Program-made: the position numbers and the translations under genes
In this document: piece after piece, positions 1 through 5,539 of the stretch
Layout of the letters: each line of letters starts with the position of its first letter
How positions within the stretch are numbered: the stretch's first letter is position 1
Source: Timburyella sp030842085
GTDB lineage: Bacteria; Bacillota; Clostridia; Oscillospirales; Acutalibacteraceae
Direction: 5' to 3'
Assembly (NCBI GenBank): GCA_030842085.1
Contig: JAUUSE010000079.1
Location: forward strand, 1 to 5,553
Length of the DNA stretch: 5,553 nucleotides
The notes under the pieces: generated by a model
Told to the model about the DNA's origin: nothing
The model's input: the letters and a program-made list of their open reading frames with translations, nothing else
Databases searched by the model: none

Positions 1-191
1 ATGTAGGAGCATGCGGCAAGGCATACGAGGGCGCTGTTACCGCTATAGCAGTAATGGGCATAAGCGGCGAGATATCCTTGGAGCAGAGCCGCGGCACCGG
101 CAGCCTTCGCTCAGGAATAATAGACAGTCTTAGCAATATGACTCCGGAGATATTTTTAAGCAGGGTGAAAATAGATGAAGAAAAATATTGA
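1..191 (+). CDS. thiM: Hydroxyethylthiazole kinase, C-terminal fragment (5' end outside window)
   Basis: This is the last 62 codons of a frame that enters the window from the left (first full codon at 3, TGA at 189-191). The enzyme phosphorylates 4-methyl-5-(2-hydroxyethyl)thiazole, making the thiazole phosphate that ThiE joins to the pyrimidine. The visible part contains the C-terminal family pattern: a GACGKAYEG segment, then GTGSLRSGIIDSLSNM, which resembles the GxGSF...LDAL block near the end of ThiM proteins. The catalytic and ATP-binding N-terminal parts are not in the window. It overlaps thiE by 17 nt (175-191), which fits a co-transcribed, translationally coupled thi operon. The identification rests on this C-terminal pattern and on the neighbour, so it is good but not certain. 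Confidence 0.82.
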   Translation, partial: VGACGKAYEGAVTAIAVMGISGEISLEQSRGTGSLRSGIIDSLSNMTPEIFLSRVKIDEEKY

Positions 192-807
192 TTTAAGCCT
201 TTATCTTGTGACCGACAGCGAGCTTATGAGCACGCCGACGCTGGATGAAGCGGTAGAGCAGGCGATTATAGGCGGGTGCACCGTTGTACAACTGAGGGAA
301 AAGACGGCATCATCAAGGGAGTTTTATAATACGGCGCTAAGCGTAAAAAAAATTACGGATAAATATAATGTGCCGCTGATAATAAACGACAGACTTGACA
401 TAGCCATGGCGATAGACGCCGACGGACTGCATCTCGGCCAGAGCGATTTGCCCATATCCATCGCGCGGCGTATATTCGGAGATGATAAAATAATAGGAAT
501 ATCCGCCTCAACGCTTTCCGAGGCAAAGCAGGCACAGGCTGAAGGCGCTGACTATTTAGGGGTTGGCGCAATGTATAAAACCGGCACTAAGACTGACGCC
601 GCAGACGTCACTATGGACGAATTAAAGCGCATAAGAGCGGCGGTAAATATACCCATAGTTGTTATAGGCGGAATAAATAAAACCACTCTGCCGGCCTTTT
701 ACGGCACAAATATCGATGGTATATCGGTAGTATCTGCCATTATTGCACAGCCGAATATTACATCTGCGGCGGCAGAGCTTAAGCTCATGGTGAAAAATCT
801 GAGATAA
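175..807 (+). CDS. thiE: Thiamine-phosphate synthase (ThiE)
   Basis: A complete 210-residue protein, the usual ThiE length. It is the cytoplasmic TIM-barrel enzyme that couples HMP pyrophosphate with thiazole phosphate to give thiamine phosphate. Visible family motifs in order: YLVTDSE (10-16), VVQLREK (37-43, pyrophosphate-binding Q/R/K), IINDR (69-73), DGLHLGQSD (83-91, Mg-binding Asp), GISAST (108-113), LGVGAMYKTGTKTDA (128-142), VVIGGI (162-167) and the phosphate-loop segment SVVSAI (184-189). In the GxxxxTxTK segment an Ala-Met pair stands where many homologues have Pro-Ile/Val; this is ordinary variation. The ATG at 175 lies inside the end of thiM, with an AGGGTG-like site at 162-167. 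A terminator 177 nt after the stop probably ends the operon. Any TPP riboswitch for this operon would lie left of the window. Confidence 0.97.
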   Translation: MKKNIDLSLYLVTDSELMSTPTLDEAVEQAIIGGCTVVQLREKTASSREFYNTALSVKKITDKYNVPLIINDRLDIAMAIDADGLHLGQSDLPISIARRIFGDDKIIGISASTLSEAKQAQAEGADYLGVGAMYKTGTKTDAADVTMDELKRIRAAVNIPIVVIGGINKTTLPAFYGTNIDGISVVSAIIAQPNITSAAAELKLMVKNLR

Positions 808-911
808 CGGAGAATTAGCAGCAGGGAAGAAGCTTTTGGATAAATTTTATTGCAGGCTGCTTTCACCATCAGATTAGGCCAAAATACAAACATATCATAT
901 TTTATAAAAAT

Positions 912-962
912 GCTTTTAAGCTTATAATCTAAAATCATAATAAAAAACGCCGGCTTAAAAGC
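912..962. repeat. 10-bp inverted repeat in the thiE 3' region
   Basis: GCTTTTAAGC at 912-921 and its exact reverse complement GCTTAAAAGC at 953-962 are separated by 31 nt. The stem is short and AT-rich with a long loop, so a stable RNA structure is doubtful. It lies between the thiE stop and the strong terminator at 984 and could be chance or a 3' UTR element. Confidence 0.3.
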
Positions 963-983
963 GCGGTGAGATAAGAATTTTTA

Positions 984-1018
984 AGAGGGACGACTGTATG
1001 TCGTCCCTCTATCTTTTT
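984..1018 (+). terminator. Strong intrinsic terminator after thiE
   Basis: A perfect 11-bp GC-containing stem (AGAGGGACGAC at 984-994, GTCGTCCCTCT at 1000-1010) with a 5-nt loop TGTAT is followed by ATC and a run of five T (1014-1018). This is a textbook rho-independent terminator for + strand transcription, so it most likely ends the thi operon although it sits 177 nt after the thiE stop. In the other direction the hairpin is followed only by TTAAAAATT, so termination of the convergent uridine phosphorylase transcript here is possible but less convincing. Confidence 0.88.
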
Positions 1019-1020
1019 AC

Positions 1021-1261
1021 GCACCTATAGGAATTTTTCAGCAATACTCTGAAAGTCAGTGTTCTTTATTTTACAGATTATATTAATATGCTTGGTCCAA
1101 CTTGCGTATTGAATACAGTAGAAAACTTATTAAAAAGTGCACTCTTTAAGATAAATCCAGCGTCGTCCAGCCGGATGCGTGTTTCTTTCTCCGCTGCCTT
1201 TTGCTGCCAGTCGGCGCTAACTGTAGGTTAACAAACCGCAGATTTTATCTATTGATGTATT
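1021..1261. other. Gene-free spacer between convergent thiE and uridine phosphorylase genes
   Basis: Together with 808-1020 this makes a 454-nt gap without a convincing gene. No open frame here has a ribosome site and recognisable product. The only structure seen beyond the terminator is a near-palindrome at 1130-1149 (TTAAAAAGTGCACTCTTTAA, one mismatched pair around an AGTGCACT core). A weak interrupted hairpin at 1221-1241 lies after the end of the phosphorylase gene and lacks a T-run. Confidence 0.6.
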
Positions 1262-2008
1262 TCACTTGCTTTTCTCTTCAGCAATAAGCTTTCTCAGTGC
1301 TCCCACTGCGCAGTCAATGGCAATATCAGAGGTTATGGACGTGTCCTCGTTGATTTTTTCACCCGCCTCCTGATTCCAAAGCGCCGTAAGCACCGCGCCG
1401 CATGCTATTTTTCTCACCGCGCCTACCGTAAAAAGTGCGGCGCATTCCATTTCAGAGGCCAAAACGCCGAGTTTTATCATAGTGCGCCAGTTTTCCTTAA
1501 GCTCGTTTGCTACCGGCATACTGTCCGGCGCGTGCTGTCCGTAAAACGAGTCCTTGGAATGTACGACGCCGGCATGATATACCGCGTCCATTTCCTTAGC
1601 GGATGCTATAAGGGCATTGGTCACATTTATATTCGCAACGGCAGGATATTCAATAGGAGCATAATGCAGCGACGTGCCCTCGTGACGGTATGCCGCAGCG
1701 GCTATTATAAGGTCTCCTCCACGTATTTCCGGCTGCATTGCGCCGCAAGTGCCGATGCGCAGCATAGTCTTTATTCCTGCGGCGGCAAGCTCCTCAACAG
1801 CAATAGCCGTCGACGGACCGCCTATGCCGGTAGAACATACAACAACTCCTGTGTCGTCAATATAGCCCAAATAGCTGTTATATTCACGGTTAAAGGCTAA
1901 ATGCTGGAGATTGTCAAGCCGGTCGGCAATAGCACTGCAGCGGCCCGGGTCGCCCGGCAGAAGCGCGTATTTTGCATTTACAGAATTTATTTTTATGTGC
2001 ATGCTCAT
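1262..2008 (-). CDS. udp: Uridine phosphorylase-type nucleoside phosphorylase
   Basis: A complete 248-residue cytoplasmic enzyme of the PNP/UDP family (NP-I fold), which cleaves a nucleoside with phosphate to a free base and ribose 1-phosphate. Motifs: LPGDPGRC (16-24, phosphate-binding Arg23), NREYNSY (40-46, Arg41), VCSTGIGGPSTAIAVEEL (57-74), LRIGTCGA (83-90, phosphate Arg84), APIEYPAVA (117-125), SKDSFYGQH (151-159) and ASEMECAAL (184-192, ribose-binding Met-Glu). The STGIGGPS and EYPAVA segments favour uridine phosphorylase over DeoD-type purine phosphorylase. The loop that carries Gln166/Arg168 in the E. coli enzyme reads GQH here, and NRT near E. coli Arg223 reads NQE, a pattern I recall from Gram-positive members. 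Exact base specificity is therefore inferred. The start at 2008 is chosen because GGAGGT (2020-2015) lies 6 nt upstream; the ATG two codons later is too far from it. The gene is alone and divergent from spoIIGA. Confidence 0.88.
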   Translation of the reverse strand: MSMHIKINSVNAKYALLPGDPGRCSAIADRLDNLQHLAFNREYNSYLGYIDDTGVVVCSTGIGGPSTAIAVEELAAAGIKTMLRIGTCGAMQPEIRGGDLIIAAAAYRHEGTSLHYAPIEYPAVANINVTNALIASAKEMDAVYHAGVVHSKDSFYGQHAPDSMPVANELKENWRTMIKLGVLASEMECAALFTVGAVRKIACGAVLTALWNQEAGEKINEDTSITSDIAIDCAVGALRKLIAEEKSK

Positions 2009-2014
2009 GTTTTT

Positions 2015-2020
2015 ACCTCC
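2015..2020 (-). promoter_or_regulatory. Ribosome binding site of the uridine phosphorylase gene
   Basis: GGAGGT on the - strand, 6 nt before the ATG at 2008. It decides between that ATG and the in-frame ATG at 2002, where the spacing would be 12 nt. Confidence 0.8.
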
Positions 2021-2150
2021 ATGCTAAAATAACTAAAAATCTTAAAAAAATATTTTAATGAAAAATTATTGCTTTTTTATAGTAAAAGTCCAGCATCTTT
2101 GCGATAATTTTTCGCTGCCGAGCCCTCAATCAGAATATTATAAAATAATC

Positions 2151-2176
2151 TGCCAAAACGGCGCTTAAATGACAAA
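2151..2176 (+). promoter_or_regulatory. Two candidate Spo0A boxes upstream of spoIIGA
   Basis: TGCCAAA (2151-2157) and TGACAAA (2170-2176) both fit the degenerate Spo0A core TGNCRAA and are in the same orientation, 19 bp apart. They lie 15-40 bp upstream of the putative -35 box of spoIIGA. In B. subtilis, phosphorylated Spo0A activates spoIIG from tandem 0A boxes upstream of and overlapping the -35. The heptamer is short and AT-rich DNA yields chance matches, so this is a positional inference. Confidence 0.3.
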
Positions 2177-2191
2177 AAGATTAATCATATT

Positions 2192-2225
2192 GTGACATAA
2201 AGTACCGTACTGACAAGCATATAAT
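2192..2225 (+). promoter_or_regulatory. Probable spoIIG promoter with 22-bp spacer
   Basis: A perfect TATAAT at 2220-2225 is preceded, after exactly 22 bp, by GTGACA (2192-2197), which matches TTGACA at 5 of 6 positions. No good -35 is found at the normal 17-bp distance (ATAAAG at 2197-2202). The B. subtilis spoIIG promoter is a known sigma-A promoter with an abnormal 22-bp spacer that needs Spo0A~P, so the match in architecture supports the call. The start codon follows about 20 nt after the -10. Confidence 0.5.
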
Positions 2226-2245
2226 ATTATTAAAGCAAAGGGCCG

Positions 2246-3202
2246 GTGAGTGAATTGGTTGTATACATAGACATATTGTTTATACTAAATCTTTTCGTAA
2301 ATTATTTCATACTGCTGGCGGTCGAAAAGCTGTGCAAGGCAGATACCCGATTTTATCGGCGCCTGCTGTCGGCGGCGCTCGGCGGGCTGTATTCAATGTC
2401 TATTTTTATTGAGATGAACTTCATGCTGTCACTGCTTGCGCGAGTAATTTTTGCCGCAACAATGGTGCTTGCAGCCTTCGGTTACAGGAATATTAAAAGA
2501 TTTCTCCGCCTTATAGCCGCGCTCTTTTGCGTATCTTTTATATATGCCGGAATAATGATGGCGATATGGCTAATTATAAAGCCTAAAAATATGGTGGTAA
2601 ATAACGGCGTAGTATATTTTAACATATCTCCGCTGATACTTATTGTTTCAACGCTTGTTTGCTATTTACTCCTAACGCTTATAAGAAAGCTTATGAAACG
2701 GCCACTGTCGGCATCGAAATTTTACAGCATATCGGTAAGCAATGAAAATAAGACGGTTATTTTAAAGGCGCTGCTTGACACCGGCCACGCGCTTACAGAT
2801 ATTTTCTCAGATTTGCCGGTGATTGTAGCAGAGTACTCATCCGTAAAAGAGATTATACCACAGGGGGCGGCAGAATATTTCAAGTCCCAAAATAGCATAG
2901 AAGCCGTGCCAAACGAATTAAAAAGCCGAATAAGGCTAATACCCTATAAATCGGTAGGCGGTTCAGGACTGCTGCCGGGCTTTATAACAGAAAATGTAGA
3001 GATAATATATAAAGACTATACAAACATAGTAAAAAAGGCAATAATCGCCGTAAGCGCTGTAAGCGTCGGCGATGGATATAATGCACTTATCAGCAATGAT
3101 TTAATTTTTATCGGGAGTGAGACTAACCATGCTGCAAAAACTGATGTTGAAATTAAGAATGAAAATACTGCGGATATTTATAAAATCAAAGCTGGGAAAT
3201 GA
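2246..3202 (+). CDS. spoIIGA: SpoIIGA, sporulation sigma-E factor processing peptidase
   Basis: A membrane-embedded aspartyl protease made early in sporulation. It removes the pro-sequence from pro-sigma-E at the septum, on receipt of a forespore signal (SpoIIR in B. subtilis). The N-terminal half has about five hydrophobic spans (near residues 5-26, 42-56, 58-78, 87-111 and 127-145). The C-terminal cytosolic domain has the catalytic motif LLDTGHALTD with Asp178-Thr-Gly180, then PVIVAE and the family signature RLIPYKSVGG (230-239). Length is 318 residues against about 309 in B. subtilis. The start is uncertain: the GTG at 2246 gives the longest frame, but AAAGGG (2237-2242) is only 3 nt before it. 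A TTG at 2255 aligns with Met1 of the B. subtilis protein (LVVYID versus MKIYLD) and has GGTGA (2245-2249) 5 nt upstream, so it may be the true start. The C-terminal tail overlaps sigE by 74 nt. Confidence 0.93.
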   Translation: MSELVVYIDILFILNLFVNYFILLAVEKLCKADTRFYRRLLSAALGGLYSMSIFIEMNFMLSLLARVIFAATMVLAAFGYRNIKRFLRLIAALFCVSFIYAGIMMAIWLIIKPKNMVVNNGVVYFNISPLILIVSTLVCYLLLTLIRKLMKRPLSASKFYSISVSNENKTVILKALLDTGHALTDIFSDLPVIVAEYSSVKEIIPQGAAEYFKSQNSIEAVPNELKSRIRLIPYKSVGGSGLLPGFITENVEIIYKDYTNIVKKAIIAVSAVSVGDGYNALISNDLIFIGSETNHAAKTDVEIKNENTADIYKIKAGK

Positions 3203-3848
3203 AATAAACTACATAAACGGCCCTGAGGTGCTTCCGCCTCCGCTCAGCGCCGAAGAAGAGCACGACATAATTGAAAAATACGCTATGGGAGATGATTCAG
3301 TTAAAGAGGAGCTGATAGTACATAATTTAAGGCTCGTAGTCTACATAGCGCGAAAGTTTGATTCAGCAGGGAGCACAATTGAAGACCTTATCTCAATAGG
3401 CACCATAGGGCTTATAAAAGCAGTAAACACTTTCTGCCCGGAAAAGGGAATAAAGCTTGCTACTTATGCCTCGAGATGCATAGAAAATGAAATTTTAATG
3501 CATTTAAGAAAAACCAATCCGCTTAAAACCGAGATTTCAATAGACGAACCTCTAAATACCGACTGGGACGGCAACGAGCTTCTCCTCTCCGACGTATTGG
3601 GCTGTGAAAGCGATATAGTAAACAAGGGCATAGAAATTGAAGATGAAAAAAATCTGCTCTTACTGCTTATAAATAAGCTGTCGCCGCGTGAACGTCAAAT
3701 AATGCAGATGCGCTTCGGCCTTGCCGGCTATAATGAGCATACTCAAAAGGAAGTAGCAGACGATTTAGGAATATCACAGTCATATATATCAAGGCTCGAA
3801 AAGCGTATAATAATGCGCCTGAAAAAGGAGATGGAGCGCGCTTATTAA
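3129..3848 (+). CDS. sigE: RNA polymerase sporulation sigma factor sigma-E precursor
   Basis: Pro-sigma-E, the first mother-cell-specific sigma factor of sporulation. The ATG at 3129 is chosen because it gives 239 residues, the same as B. subtilis SigE, and aligns with that start without a gap. GGGAGTGAG (3113-3121) lies upstream at workable spacing. A GTG at 3117 would add four residues and would sit on the ribosome site. Residues 1-27 form the basic, amphipathic pro-sequence (seven Lys/Arg), with the expected cleavage by SpoIIGA near Asn27-Tyr28 and a Glu at position 25 as in B. subtilis. PPPLS at 36-40 begins the mature conserved part. Region 2 runs about 65-128 (NLRLVVYIARKF, EDLISIGTIGLIKAVNTF, IKLATYASRCIENEILMHLR). 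Region 4 (about 183-236) has SPRERQIMQMRFGL and the HTH TQKEVADDLGISQSYISRLE. No transcription terminator is seen after it, and sigG, its usual next neighbour, is absent here. Confidence 0.97.
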   Translation: MLQKLMLKLRMKILRIFIKSKLGNEINYINGPEVLPPPLSAEEEHDIIEKYAMGDDSVKEELIVHNLRLVVYIARKFDSAGSTIEDLISIGTIGLIKAVNTFCPEKGIKLATYASRCIENEILMHLRKTNPLKTEISIDEPLNTDWDGNELLLSDVLGCESDIVNKGIEIEDEKNLLLLLINKLSPRERQIMQMRFGLAGYNEHTQKEVADDLGISQSYISRLEKRIIMRLKKEMERAY

Positions 3849-3883
3849 TCTGTTATTATAGCTAAATAGAGGGCGGCGCGATA

Positions 3884-4342
3884 TTATAATATAAAGGAGG
3901 ATAAATTCTTCCTTAAATAAATCATATCCACCAGTTGAATACCGCCCTCAAATATTGGATGGTCATAATTATCTATAAAAAAGTTTTTGAGTCTGTGAGA
4001 ATATGTGAAACCACACTTTTCATAAAAAGGAATCGTCATCGGACTATCGCCTGTTCCAACTTGTAAAATGGAATACTGTTCCCGATATCTTGTGGCTATA
4101 AAATCAATAAGGCATTTTCCATACCCTTTTCCATGATAAGCCGGTTTAGTAGCAATATTCTTGATTTCAAGAATACCGTTGCCTTCATCTGTAACGACAC
4201 ATTCACTTTTTATACCGTTGTCATCCAATACATACATTGTCCCTTTTTCCAAATAGCAGTCTATCATATCTTCCTGTTCATCTGCTAACAGCAAAAGGGA
4301 AAGATATTGTTTTTTGTTATTTTTAACTTGTTCTATTTTCAT
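3884..4342 (-). CDS. GNAT family N-acetyltransferase
   Basis: A 152-residue single-domain protein that should use acetyl-CoA to acetylate an amine substrate, which cannot be named. It begins MKIEQVKNNKKQ. Numbering from that Met, ILEIKNIATKPAYHGKGYGKCLIDFI (about 57-82) is the beta4-alpha3 acetyl-CoA loop: the usual Q/R-x-x-G-x-G/A motif appears as HGKGYG, with His in the first position. TGDSPMTIPFYEKCGF (about 96-111) is the C-terminal GNAT motif with the typical FYEKCGF. DNYDHPIFEGGIQLVDMIYLRK near the end matches a subgroup of Firmicutes GNATs that I remember but cannot name securely. ATG 4342 is preferred because the N-terminus looks family-like; a GTG at 4351 would add three residues. 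Neither has a clear ribosome site. The gene is convergent with sigE (35 nt between stops), is more AT-rich than sigE, and its last residues are antisense to the orphan ribosome site. Confidence 0.88.
   Translation of the reverse strand: MKIEQVKNNKKQYLSLLLLADEQEDMIDCYLEKGTMYVLDDNGIKSECVVTDEGNGILEIKNIATKPAYHGKGYGKCLIDFIATRYREQYSILQVGTGDSPMTIPFYEKCGFTYSHRLKNFFIDNYDHPIFEGGIQLVDMIYLRKNLSSFIL
3893..3900 (+). promoter_or_regulatory. Orphan Shine-Dalgarno sequence after sigE
   Basis: AAAGGAGG is the best + strand ribosome site in the window and begins 45 nt after the sigE stop. No ATG, GTG or TTG lies at proper spacing: the following bases read ATAAATTCTTCC. It fits the place where the sigG ribosome site would be expected in a spoIIGA-sigE-sigG cluster. 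On the - strand the same bases encode the Ser-Ser-Phe-Ile tail of the acetyltransferase. Reading it as a relic is inference. Confidence 0.45.
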
Positions 4343-4421
4343 AAAATGCACTTCATCTCAATCAACATAATAGGGCAGAGCAGCGTTGCCGCTAAAAAAT
4401 AAAAAAGGGAAAGGGAAGAGA

Positions 4422-4462
4422 TATACTTAAAACAATCTTAAATTAAGATTGTTTTAAGTATA
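4422..4462. repeat. Perfect 41-nt AT-rich palindrome between acetyltransferase and recombinase genes
   Basis: Each base of TATACTTAAAACAATCTTAA (4422-4441) pairs with 4443-4462 around a single central base (A4442), with no mismatch in 20 pairs. Only three pairs are G-C. It lies 69 nt after the recombinase stop and 79 nt before the acetyltransferase start. On the - strand the hairpin is followed by a pyrimidine-rich stretch (CTCTTCCCTTTCCC, then TTTTTT), so it could end the recombinase transcript, but the AT-rich stem is unusual for a terminator. Other possibilities are a protein-binding site, a recombination site or the end of a small mobile element. Confidence 0.85.
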
Positions 4463-4518
4463 ATATTTAATTTTTAAAATAGATAAAATAAAAAATTTCA
4501 AAAAAGCCTGATTCTCAA

Positions 4519-4542
4519 TTTAGTCCTCTTTTTAGTCCTCTT
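4519..4542. repeat. Tandem 12-bp duplication at the recombinase stop codon
   Basis: TTTAGTCCTCTT occurs twice in direct succession (4519-4530 and 4531-4542). Read on the - strand this is AAAGAGGACTAA twice, i.e. Lys-Glu-Asp-stop duplicated in frame. The first copy read ends the recombinase; the second lies after the stop. It looks like replication slippage. Confidence 0.9.
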
Positions 4543-5539
4543 TTTCCGACTCAGCTTCCCTTTTATTTATCTTTGACAGGGGATTAGCGAGCGCTGCCCT
4601 TTCAATATCTTTATTTGAAAGATGCGTATAAATCTCTGTCGTTCCAAGGTTTTCATGCCCTAACACATCCTTGAGCACTCTTATATCGACATGACCGTAC
4701 TGATACATAAGAGTCGCTGCCGTGTGCCTTAATTTGTGCACTGAAAATCCGTTTGCTTCATTTCCCTTTATTCCTATTTTTTCTAAGTATTTATACACTA
4801 TCCACTGAACTGTTTTTTTGCTTATTCGGTTTTTTTGACGGCTTATAAAAAGAGCGTTTTTATCCTTAACTCCATCAACTGGCCGAACTTTCAAGTAATT
4901 GTTTATTGCAGTTTTGCAGGCGTCGTTTAAATATACAATTCGTTCTTTGTTTCCTTTGCCAGTAACTTTAAGAGTATTGTCGCTTCTAATATCGCCTAAA
5001 TTAAGTCCGCAAAGCTCAGATAAACGAAGTCCACAGTTTAAAAACAGAGTAAGTATCAAATAATCACGCTCTTTATTGTCTCCATCAACAGCGTTAAGCA
5101 AATCAATGCTTTGGTCAAGCGTGAGATACTTGGGCAACGATTTTTTCGCTTTAGGAGTTTCAAGCTCTTCCATAGGATTAGCAGTCGGCAAGCCTTTTTT
5201 ATTAGTAATATATTTAAAAAATCCTCTTATAGCGGAAATCTTGCGTGAACGTGTTTTAGCATTGTTCGAACGTTTGTTTCTACAATATGCAATAAACATA
5301 TAAGCGTCATTAAGAGTAATACTTTTAATAAAATCTATATCAATATTTTTTATATTTATTTCAGTAATATCAACAGTATCCTCATTAAGCTTATTTTTTA
5401 ATATAAGCATATACTGGAGAAATAAGCATAAATCGCGGCAATATTCATCAACAGTCAATGACGAGCGATTTTTTACTGTCTGATTATAAAGAAGATATTC
5501 AACAAGCAGCGGCGGCAGCTCAGATAAGTCCTTATACAT
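4532..5539 (-). CDS. Tyrosine recombinase/integrase (XerC/XerD-like)
   Basis: A 335-residue site-specific recombinase that breaks and rejoins DNA through a phosphotyrosine intermediate. The N-terminal SAM-like core-binding domain covers about residues 8-112 (LVEYLLYNQTVKNRSSLTVDEY, then KTRSRKISAIRGFFKYI). The catalytic domain follows from about 135, with all active-site residues visible: Arg172 in NCGLRLSEL, Lys195 in TGKGNKER, His268 and Arg271 in HKLRH, His295 in LGHENLGTTEIYTHL and nucleophile Tyr304. Nothing is truncated, so it should be active. The length is slightly above the roughly 300 residues of XerC/XerD, and a charged tail (KREAESEKED) follows the catalytic domain. It could be a chromosomal Xer-like recombinase or an element integrase; sequence alone does not decide. 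The ATG at 5539 is at the window edge and its ribosome site is at most partly visible (GAG at 5551-5553). AT content is higher than in sigE or thiE. Confidence 0.92.
   Translation of the reverse strand: MYKDLSELPPLLVEYLLYNQTVKNRSSLTVDEYCRDLCLFLQYMLILKNKLNEDTVDITEINIKNIDIDFIKSITLNDAYMFIAYCRNKRSNNAKTRSRKISAIRGFFKYITNKKGLPTANPMEELETPKAKKSLPKYLTLDQSIDLLNAVDGDNKERDYLILTLFLNCGLRLSELCGLNLGDIRSDNTLKVTGKGNKERIVYLNDACKTAINNYLKVRPVDGVKDKNALFISRQKNRISKKTVQWIVYKYLEKIGIKGNEANGFSVHKLRHTAATLMYQYGHVDIRVLKDVLGHENLGTTEIYTHLSNKDIERAALANPLSKINKREAESEKED

Noticed and set aside
353..571. 72-codon open frame on the - strand inside thiE
   Set aside because: Shadow of thiE; low-complexity basic sequence without a ribosome site or family resemblance.
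699..938. 79-codon open frame on the - strand across the end of thiE
   Set aside because: Half overlaps conserved thiE coding sequence, has no convincing ribosome site, and its composition is unlike a real protein.
1221..1241. Possible terminator of the uridine phosphorylase gene (CTG-TA-GGTT, loop, AACC-G-CAG)
   Set aside because: The stem is short and interrupted, and no T-run follows on the - strand.
1532..1900. 122-codon open frame on the + strand
   Set aside because: It lies wholly inside the uridine phosphorylase gene on the other strand, has no recognisable domain, and is explained by codon bias of the real gene.
2137..2142. TATAAT on the - strand as -10 of the uridine phosphorylase gene
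   Set aside because: No acceptable -35 at 16-18 bp, and the box is about 130 nt from the start codon; the promoter was left uncalled.
3869..3949. 8-bp inverted match GAGGGCGG (3869-3876) and CCGCCCTC (3942-3949) bracketing the end of the acetyltransferase gene
   Set aside because: One copy codes for conserved EGG residues of the acetyltransferase; eight bases at this distance are compatible with chance and there is no target duplication.
4367..4395. Promoter for the acetyltransferase on the - strand (TATTAT with TTAGCG 17 bp upstream)
   Set aside because: The -35 matches only 3 of 6 positions; in such AT-rich DNA a TATTAT alone is not evidence.
5076..5303. 75-codon open frame on the + strand inside the recombinase gene
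   Set aside because: Antisense to a well-conserved catalytic-domain region; no independent support.
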